Positions 56,401 to 64,000 of a DNA stretch of 64,000 bases are shown piece by piece. The position numbers and the translations under genes are program-made. The stretch spans positions 10,386,501 through 10,450,500 of the forward strand of contig NC_060021.1 of assembly GCF_021134715.1 (NCBI RefSeq). Reading direction: 5' to 3'. Below the pieces are notes generated by a model that was not told the origin of the DNA, ran no database searches, and worked only from the letters and a program-made list of their open reading frames with translations. The DNA is from Daphnia pulex (Eukaryota; Arthropoda; Branchiopoda; Diplostraca; Daphniidae). How positions within the stretch are numbered: the first letter of the stretch is position 1; every line of letters begins with the position of its first letter.

Positions 56401-59400
56401 CCTTCCAGCGAATTCCACCACCAGCATCCGATTTCTGTCACTCGCAAAACTCCTCAGAATCAGCATCAGCCGCGTTATCTTCCGCCAATCACGCTGCGCA
56501 ACAGTTCCGCCCCGTCGGGCGTCAATCGCATTTGGATAAACCAGAGGCACTCTGACGCGTGGTACAGCGCCAATAGGTTCGCCGCCGTCCCCGAGTCCTC
56601 GCCCTATCATCACCAGGTACGATCATCAGAGCTAGATCACGCGGGCAGCATCTGCTGGATGACCGGCCAAGATCTTCTCGCTTTAGGCTTGGCGTTATTT
56701 AGTTATCTAGGAGATCCATCATTTTCAAAAAACGCCAATTTTACCTGCTGGACATTAGACCTTTGTTTTTTTCTTCTTCTCGTCTTAAATTCGTTCCCGA
56801 GTTTGTCTGGTTCTGTTGTACATACTGTTTGCTCTGGACGTCTCAGATGAAAACTCACCAGGGCATTTGCATACCACCTGAGCGATGCCAAAAAAGATCG
56901 CCCCTTTTTACACGGTGGGAGATAGAGAGAGAGACCTGCATCTTTCACGTGATGTTTAAGGTCTAGTGAACTCGATGATCAACGATGCGCGTCCACCTTC
57001 GAGTCATCACGAAGCCCAATGTTGTTGATGCGCGACCCCATAACTGGAACAAAAGAAATCAGCTCCTGCTGCCTCTTTATGCAACAATACAAAAGAGGGG
57101 AATAATGAGAAATCTCGCTAGGACCGCCCTAATCTTCCGCGGGCCCACACTATTTGGCCAGTCCCCGGTCGTAATCGTCTTTGGAAGCACGCTCATCATG
57201 GCTGCTTAATCTCTGTTGGCCTTATGGTCGACTATATATATACTAGTGGCGCGATAACGAGAACCAAAATGACGCTACACGATCGCCATTGTCATTAGCC
57301 GTTGGTTTATTGGTTCTTTTTTTTGGGGTTGGAGCGACCGTGGCCAGCCACCCAGTTGGCCTACGGAGCAGAGAATGTACACATTGTACAACACACAAAA
57401 TTGGATTCTCGTTTGAGGGTGAAAGCAAAGCAGCCCAACCGAAAAAAAAATAATAATATAACGAGCTCCTATCATGAAAACATAACGATTCTCTGTATTA
57501 GTTGTTGCGGTTTTTAGATTTCTTCAATCACCCACTAAAACTTTGGCCGGAGCATGCACTGCTCTACAAAAATTTCCCTTCTCTCTTTTTTGCTTCCAAT
57601 TTTTATTTTATTTTTTCGCGAGGCAAGGGTTTCCGTATATCAACCTCTCTCGTCGCTTGTTACCACCCTTGTTATTTTTTCCCAGCGTCTTCTTATCGAT
57701 ATGAGAAATATAAGGAAACAAAAGGGGTGCGCCAAAGGTCGCGGCCGGGATTATCGTGCCGTTTCCGCGTTTCGAGAAAGCTGAGATCGGAGCGAGAGTG
57801 TAGTAGAATCGCATCGATCTCTATGAGAAGAAGCACGTAACTTTCTCCCAACCAACAACATTGCGTCGCCCCTTCATCAACAACAGCAGGCAGCCTTCCT
57901 CCAAACAAAAAAAACAAAACAAAAGAAACACACACACGAAAGAGAGAAAAAAGAAATAGTGAATCGCCGATCAGGAGAAACTGCCAAATCAAAAAACCTC
58001 CAGCTTCCATTCCTAGGCTATTTTTCTACATGTTCGTCAGTTCAGTTAGCTCGCTGTCAATGGGCCTCAACTTTCCATTTGTGATGAGTGGATTGTTGTG
58101 ATGGCGCACACGGTAGTCACCTTCCGGACGTCGAAAACTCCGGACGGGATGGTGCGGTTCAAATTGCCTAGCTCGTACATGTCTTGTTGTCTGTATGAAA
58201 TACCACGCCTGCAATTCAGCAGCTTGAGTAACCAACGAGGATGTCATCACGTTAAGACATGAGATATCCCTTTGGCGCCTCATGATGGTAATCTTTCCTT
58301 TTCCTTGTTTCTTTTTTTGTTTTATTTTGCACGGGAGCGTATCGAATGAACCGTAAGGCCCCCGCCATCGCATTCCTCGTTCTTCTGGCTCGTTTCCGAG
58401 AAATTGATGGTTGGCAAAACACGGGATTCGGTGATAATCCGATGTGAAATTCGTTTGAATAAGTGGCGCGATTCCCTTTAGCGTGATGAGGCTTCAAATC
58501 ACTCAATTGGCCAATGAGCCTCTCTTGTCTATCAAGTGATTTGAACGAGCGTATAGCGGCTGCCTGGGATACGTCATATATCAAAATAAGCGCGGCTTAG
58601 ATTACGCGTGCAGTATGTTACGCGACCTACTCTCGTCGATGCTCTTGACAGCCAAAGTTTTTTATCATTTCCAGCTCAACGGGGGGGGGGAGGATGAATC
58701 CGGATCTTCTCTTTTACATTTTACTTTTTTTTTTCACCAACGAGTCTATTGGTCCATCCACACGGATGAATGTTTACACGAGAGGGTTTCTCGTTCGCTG
58801 AAAGGAGGAGGCTGTATCTTCTATACAGAAAGGGAGCGATCGGGACAAGGAGGATCCCCCCTCTTTTCTCTTTTCTTTTTTGATCCCCTTCTCTTTGTGT
58901 CGGGGCGGCCTTTTATGTATATCTGTCACGTGTTTGGGTCGTCGTCGGGGTTATCGAAAAGGGCGTAACTAAAGCCGGCAGATGGTTTCTTTCCCTCTTT
59001 AAACGAAAAGAATAGGACAGCTAGGAACTTGTGTACATTCTCCCCCCCCCCCCCCATCTCGCCGTATATTTAGACTGTGTGTGTGCATGTACGCTCTATT
59101 CGGCAATTGGGAAACTAGAGGAAAGCTGAGAGCGTCTCTTCTTTCTCCAATACTCTGCGTCCTCCCCATTCTCGCCCGGCACAAAGCAAAAAAGTTTTTC
59201 CTCCGACATTTAATTTAGTCGCTTATATTTGACGGACTGTGTCGGAGGGAGGGTCAGCTTGCCCCCAAAAACTTTGGGGCTGGCACAACAGATGAAATGT
59301 GAACACACACAACGAGCGCTGTCTCCTAACTCTTGCCAACGTTATAATATAATATGAACAATATGTGTGCGGATTCCGTTGACAATCGCCGGCTGGATAT

Positions 59401-62400
59401 ATTTTTCTCCCCTTCGATTATGTGGCGGAGGGGGCCTTGTGAGAATAAGGCGACACCCTGGCCATATGCTGCCCAGCCATCCAGCCCAGCCCACACGCTA
59501 ATCTTTCCGAAGCGCGCGTGCAGCCCTTTACTTTTTCCATCCCCACAAACATCGGACCAACTGTTGAATTATGGATTTATTAGATAAATATCGACTTGAT
59601 CTCTGGCGCGTGTCAAACGTTTCTCCCACTGCTAATTCTCGATGAATATTCCAATGCCAACTGGGGGAACGTCTCTAACACTCCCCTCCTTTCAGTTTTG
59701 TAAACGACTCATTCCGCCGGCCGTAAATAGTTGGATTATTTCATAAAAAATGACGTGATGGTTGAACGACCCCTTTTTTCTTTTTTCCCCTCTCTTCTGG
59801 TTTTCAAAGTTTTGACAGTGTCTTAATCGCTCGTCTAATTTAGTGAGCGAATCGGATCGGCGAATCGACGGAATTTGAATGGGTTGAAAGACCTGTGTTA
59901 TTCCATTTCGAAGTTGCCAAACTCTCTTTCCTTCAGGACTGATTGGAGTCTGATTTTCTTGCCTTATTATCGCGTACACCAATCAATAGAGAGATGGAAG
60001 TAAAGCTGGGCCAATTTTAGCCTCGGGATTTTCGTGTGCCGGAGGCTGTACGTAGGAGAAAAGTTGTCGGTTTTTCCCATTAAATATCCGGCCCGGGCGG
60101 CCAAGTGGCAAGTTTTCAAACGTGCGTTAGATTATTCTTATTTTCATATTTTTTTTTTTTTGTATCGAGTTTTTTTGTTGTTGTTGTTGTTGTTAGCGAC
60201 GATGAACTTGGATTTCAGCGTGATTGTTATTTTTTTTTCGGTCGAATCGAATGCACGACCTGGCACTTTCTCTCCCCTCTCCCAATTTCCCATTCTTACA
60301 GAGAGCTCTCTATATAATTCGTGATTGTTTGGGAACATTCCGATCGCTCGATGGTTCACTCATCCCAAATGGAGTTTCTTGAACGGGTTTGAAAATGTCC
60401 CGCGCTCTTTATCTGTCTTTTGTTTTGATTTGATCACCGAAATGTCGGCGGACTCGGCGAGAAGCAAGCATCCGCGACCGAAGGCTCTTAGACGACCTCG
60501 TCCATCCTTCCGGGCAAATACCTGGGTATTCCTTATCCATTAAAATAAAATAAAAAATTACTTTTAAAAAGCAAACCAAAAGAGTTTCAGAAAAATAATC
60601 AAAAAAACAAATATAAATACGTAGAGTATAATCTTTAAAAAATAAAAAAGAACTCATGCTAGAGATCCATTATCCGTCAGAAAATCACGAGGATAAACCA
60701 TTTAGCTCTGGAGCAGCGGTATTTTCTTGATAGGGCAAAAAAAGAAAAAGAAAAACCCGTCTGTTTTTCAGTGTCCAAGTAACCTACACGATACCGCTAG
60801 GCGTTTATAGGCACTGCCGCTCCTACCTACTACATTGTACCCACACGCTGATAGCCCTAACAGCCAGAGGACGCAGAGAGATGATGTCGAAAGATGGTTA
60901 TCGCATCTCGCAACAACCGTTCAGAGTTTAGTGCCTCCGAGGGAACCGAGAAAAAGTCGCACCCAATTCTTCCGCTCCCGCAGAACTGTGCCAACTTGGC
61001 TACCGCTCCAACACCTGCGCACGATGACACAGTAGTTTGTGTGTATTTTTCAGGGAAAACAACATACGCGTTTCTTTGAATTTCGTAATCGAGAAAGCCT
61101 TTCTAAATGATAATATAGTAGTAGTACAATGTAGATATGTATTTGATGTTGGCAAGCGCACATCTCTTTGCTCATCCATAATATTATAATGGCAGGGAAG
61201 AAGCTGTACGCAGCATGCGTGTCGTTTCTGTTGGTGGTGTCCAACTCTAATCGATTACAATCCTATGAAAAGAGCATCAGCCAAAGAGAGAGAAAGAGAG
61301 GGGGGAGGACCTCTCTTTTGATTAGTGTGAGTGAAAAAGGGGGACGCGTGCATCCGGGACGAGCCTTGTTAACAACAGCACTTATTACAGATGTGACGAA
61401 TATCTGTGGACTGTCAACGCGTTGTGCACGCACTTTGCACACAGCAGGGGAGGGCGACGACAAGAAGAAAGACTCTGGGGTCGGCCGACGACGACGACTG
61501 CTGTAATGATCTATTTCGTCATTTCCTATAGCTCAGCTATAGCGAAAGCTATTTTCATTCGACCCCTCCTGCTGGCGCCCCTATAATTGATTGGGGGTCT
61601 TCATTGTAGACACGACCTGGATCATTGACGAACGCCAGGAATCCATATTCTAGCAGCCTATAGTGTAAAGTGACCCCCACTGAGGGCGATCCGCCCTACT
61701 TGATGCCCTTATGACCGCAGCGCAGTAGCAACTCTATTGCATCGCCCTTCAGGAGCGATCGAGAAAATGTTTGATTGTGTAAGAATAAAATAGACCAGGC
61801 CGCCGCCGCCGTCATCATCATCCCGTATGGCCTTTCCGGACCATTGCTGGTCCGTTCATACGCCAACCGCCATCGGCCTTGCCGATCCTCGATGACAAGA
61901 CAGGCGCCCGGTCGATCGGGCACAACGTCCTTGCTCCCGATTCGAGCCGTTGACGATCTTCCGCAATGATGATGATGACGACGGAAGACTACGTATACAC
62001 ATCGTGAGGGCTTTTTTTTCTACCAAGGTCGTTTTCTCTCCGCCTAACTGTTCTCCGTGCTGGCTTATCATCTCTCACTGACGTTGCCGCCGGTGGGTAC
62101 TTGCGTTCGCCTTTGTGCTCAGGTGCCAGCAGACAACCAGTGGTATAGCGTCTACCGAACGCCGACTGCATGAGCGATCGAACGAGTTATAATAATAATA
62201 AAAAAAGAGAAGCGTCAGCTGGCTAGTGGTGGTGGTGTTGTATTTACACGAGCGCGTAGTACACCAGCTACCACCGAAATGAAAAGGCGAATAGGCCATG
62301 TCCGTTAGTTGAACCTTTTGCTGCGTTCCAATTTATTACTATGCAGTCCGGGCGATGACGGCCAAACCATTTTATTTTCTTCTTCTTCTTTCAAGTCATT

Positions 62401-63773
62401 CGCTCCGACTAGACTCGCTGGCGTATAATGTCGACTTGGAATATGGCCCTTCTGGCATGTAGCATAATGGAGCAGTTCATCATTTTATTTATTTATTTTT
62501 TTTTTTCGGTGGGTCCGGTTGTTCGAACGACTCCCAAGATCGTCTCGGAATATTTTTAGTCTTTATTTTTCTCTCTCGAAAAGTTATTAGTAGCGCAATC
62601 CGCTAGAATATCAAGAACTCAAAAATCATTCACGCGCAACGGGATTTTTCAGCGGTGGATTTTTATTTTTTGTTTTTTTTGTTTCTCTCCACTTCTGTTC
62701 AACTCCACCAGGAAAAAAACGACGTAGTCACTAGAGCGAACCAACGGCAATATAATAAGCTTGGCTATATTTCGTGAGCGGCCTATCAATTTCCCGTAAG
62801 CGTGAGCAGACTTCTTCTCGAACCGTCTATAAAACAATCAAATCGCATCTTCTTTTTATTAGGGATTTTTGTTTCCTTTGGGTTTTTGTTGTCTGTGTCA
62901 AGTTTCCATCTTCTTTCGAGATTTCAATCTGGCGCCAAAAATTCGTTAACTTATTTTTCTTTTTTGAAGGGGAGAAAAAAAAAGAACTTTGCGTTCACTT
63001 GGTCGCTCGATTTCACTTTTCCCTCCCTGTCTTTTTTTTTTATTTCTAAGGTTTCGTTGCGTCTACATGACTCTCGTGCTATCTGCGTGTATATATTTTT
63101 GTATTCTTGTACGAAACGAACGCTCACCCGGTCACTTTCTCTTCTCAGCATCCCCTCCGCATTTTTACCGGAGAGAGAGAGGCCAGGAACAAAAACATCC
63201 CATTGTATTGATACTCCTCTTTTCTATGTCCCTCTCTCTCCTTTAACCCTTTCTATTTTTCCTTGTTGTTGTCCCAACCATCTTGCCCCCCGGATATAAC
63301 ATGCACAGAAAACGTTAGTGACTTGGGTCGTATTTTATTACATCTCTCCATCTACCCCATTTGAAAAGAAGAAGAAAAAAGAGAGACAAGTTGAATGCAT
63401 TAACCAAGATGTATACTCATATGTGTGGCATCTTGTTTTTAAAAATAAAAATTTTTCTTCGTGTTGGGCACCCCAGAAACAAATCGTCAAAGGCAAGGAA
63501 CTGCTGGAAGACTTGCAGCGGGATTCCGGCGTCGCTACCACGTCGGCCTCCCTGACTCCCGCTGAGTCGAGAGACGAACAGCCGGCGGTCGCCGAAACCG
63601 ACTCGAGCGTTGGGCGTACACGACCCAGCAGCAGCAGCAACAACAACAGTAACAGCAGCATCCTCGACCTTGCCTCTTCGTTGCAGACTCAGCTGTCCAA
63701 GTTCGGTCACCGACTGGACGACACCCGCGAGCGACTTGAAGATACCTCCCGTTGCTACGAACTCCTTGACAAG
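26447..63773 (+). CDS. Pura: Puratrophin-1 / PLEKHG4-type RhoGEF, N-terminal part (continues beyond window)
   Basis: Nine coding exons, 775 residues in the window: 26447-26887, 39058-39463, 40205-40569, 40658-40747, 40918-41034, 41871-42136, 43140-43356, 51327-51452, 63477-63773. Frames agree at every junction. Residues 1-285 are low-complexity, with poly-Ala, poly-Asp and poly-Glu runs. Residues about 290-470 fit the SEC14-like domain (LPGCRHRGRAMVVAELS, LILLIVGRPDQ). Residues about 455-680 fit spectrin-like helices (HDWIAFRKIVEPFLSSCRQQ, YAEVQRSVGRLARVCERRK). The order SEC14 then spectrin matches puratrophin-1 (Drosophila Pura), whose DH-PH exchange module would follow to the right. The family activates Rho GTPases at the cytoskeleton. 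The donor after 41034 (GTTTGA) is weak. Joining the first exon directly to 39058 is the least certain step; small exons in the 12-kb introns may be missed. Confidence 0.78.
26888..39057 (+). other. First long intron of the puratrophin gene
   Basis: About 12.2 kb between GTAACA and a TTGTAG acceptor, rich in pyrimidine tracts, CAG/GCA runs and poly-C or poly-G. No nested gene is supported. An open frame at 30712-31167 ending in a strong in-phase donor is the only candidate extra exon of note. Confidence 0.6.
46298..46305 (+). promoter_or_regulatory. TATA-like element before a candidate alternative first exon
   Basis: TTTAAAAG lies about 115 bp upstream of the ATG at 46414, and a CACGTG E-box follows at 46323. 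The spacing fits a transcription start near 46330. It supports, weakly, an internal promoter of the puratrophin gene. Confidence 0.25.
46414..46527 (+). other. Candidate alternative first coding exon of puratrophin gene
   Basis: ATG in a good context (CAACCATGG) opens 38 codons (MARPDIQKGLLFRDTRQRPD at the start, ending SWIP) that end in phase 0 at CCG|GTAATT. The next constitutive exon (51327) accepts phase 0, so the product would lack the SEC14-like domain. The stretch is not recognised as a known domain. A chance open frame of this size is possible. Confidence 0.35.
46861..46980 (+). repeat. Two perfect stem-loops between poly-G tracts
   Basis: A run of 13 G (46861-46873) leads into GGAGTCCATC-ATTAC-GATGGACTCC at 46872-46896, a perfect 10-bp stem with a 5-nt loop. 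CTCGAAGGA-AGTCA-TCCTTCGAG follows at 46922-46944, a perfect 9-bp stem with a 5-nt loop. A run of 16 G (46960-46975) plus GGGG then closes the block. It lies in an intron on the sense strand. Confidence 0.75.
47882..47906 (+). other. Perfect 9-bp stem-loop
   Basis: GATTGTTTG pairs with CAAACAATC across a 7-nt loop in an intron of the puratrophin gene. No terminator or RNA-gene context is visible. Confidence 0.5.
56344..56616 (+). other. Candidate alternative first coding exon of puratrophin gene
   Basis: ATG at 56344 opens 91 codons ending YHHQ at CAG|GTACGA, phase 0. The next exon, 63477, accepts phase 0. The composition (R, H, P, S-rich, few hydrophobics) resembles the first exon at 26447-26887, which also ends in phase 0 with the residues HQ. 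The predicted isoform would start just before the final in-window exon and lack the SEC14-like and most spectrin-like residues. Confidence 0.42.
60442..60525 (+). other. Candidate alternative first coding exon of puratrophin gene
   Basis: ATG opens 28 basic, Pro/Arg-rich codons (starting MSADSARSKHPRPKALRRPR) that end in phase 0 at TGG|GTATTC. It would join exon 63477. It is short and the donor is moderate, so it is weaker than the candidate at 56344. Confidence 0.25.
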
Positions 63774-64000
63774 GTAAAGAGAAAAAAAATAAACTACAAA
63801 TTTTTTTTCATTTCTACTTCAGTGCAGGCCGATAAAACACCTCGCCAGCCATCTTGATTTTTTTTTTTTCGGGGGTTTCTTTTGTGTGGATAAAGCACGA
63901 TATTAAAAAAGAAAATCTCATAGAGTTTCCTTGGAAATTTTTATTTATCGTCGTTGTTTGAATGCGCTGATAAGTGGAACGCGAGAAAACGGTTGTTATT

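Larger units (their letters stand above)
51453..63476 (+). other. Long intron of the puratrophin gene
   Basis: About 12 kb between GTAAGT and a CCCCAG acceptor. It contains candidate alternative first exons (56344-56616 and 60442-60525) and several poly-G/C tracts (52864-52878, about 59042-59055). No nested gene is supported. Confidence 0.6.

Noticed and set aside
60894..61031. 46-codon ATG frame ending ACA|GTAGTT in phase 0
   Set aside because: Weak donor and no compositional support; kept out of the alternative-exon set.
61683..61697. AGGGCG-ATC-CGCCCT stem-loop
   Set aside because: A 6-bp stem with a 3-nt loop is expected by chance in a window of this size and has no context.

Overview
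This window looks like nuclear DNA of an arthropod, most likely a branchiopod crustacean such as Daphnia. The reasons are intron-rich genes with GT-AG introns of about 60-100 bp beside very long introns, abundant poly-G/C and CA/TA/GA simple repeats, and proteins that read as animal orthologues. Species is an inference. All exon coordinates below were derived by hand from reading frame, splice signals and family similarity.

Layout: 1-9433 has no gene I can support; it holds simple repeats, a G-quadruplex-prone tract and copy A of a 1.2-1.3 kb dispersed repeat. 9434-23649 is a compact cluster of five multi-exon genes: a RING/coiled-coil/TBL1-type WD40 fusion gene (-), the ER lectin ERLEC1 (-), the replication licensing ATPase CDC6 (+), the cullin CUL2 (-) and the mitochondrial outer-membrane carrier SLC25A46 (+). 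ERLEC1/CDC6 and CUL2/SLC25A46 are divergent pairs sharing short intergenic promoters; CDC6/CUL2 are convergent. 24253-25589 is copy B of the repeat. From 26447 to the right edge runs the N-terminal half of a puratrophin-1 (PLEKHG4-type) RhoGEF gene with introns of 12, 8 and 12 kb; its DH-PH part lies beyond the window.

The most unusual object is the gene at 9434-12603. A C3HC4 RING, zinc-binding segment and coiled coil are joined, in frame across a 70-bp intron, to an eight-repeat propeller recognisable as the WD40 half of TBL1/TBL1XR1 (ebi). The LisH and F-box-like half of TBL1 is absent. This predicts a one-polypeptide ubiquitin ligase with a TBL1-like substrate receptor.

Three of the five cluster genes act in, or are predicted to act in, ubiquitin-dependent degradation (RING-WD40 fusion, ERLEC1 in ERAD, CUL2), and CDC6 is a classic target of such ligases. 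The sequence does not show whether this neighbourhood has any functional meaning.
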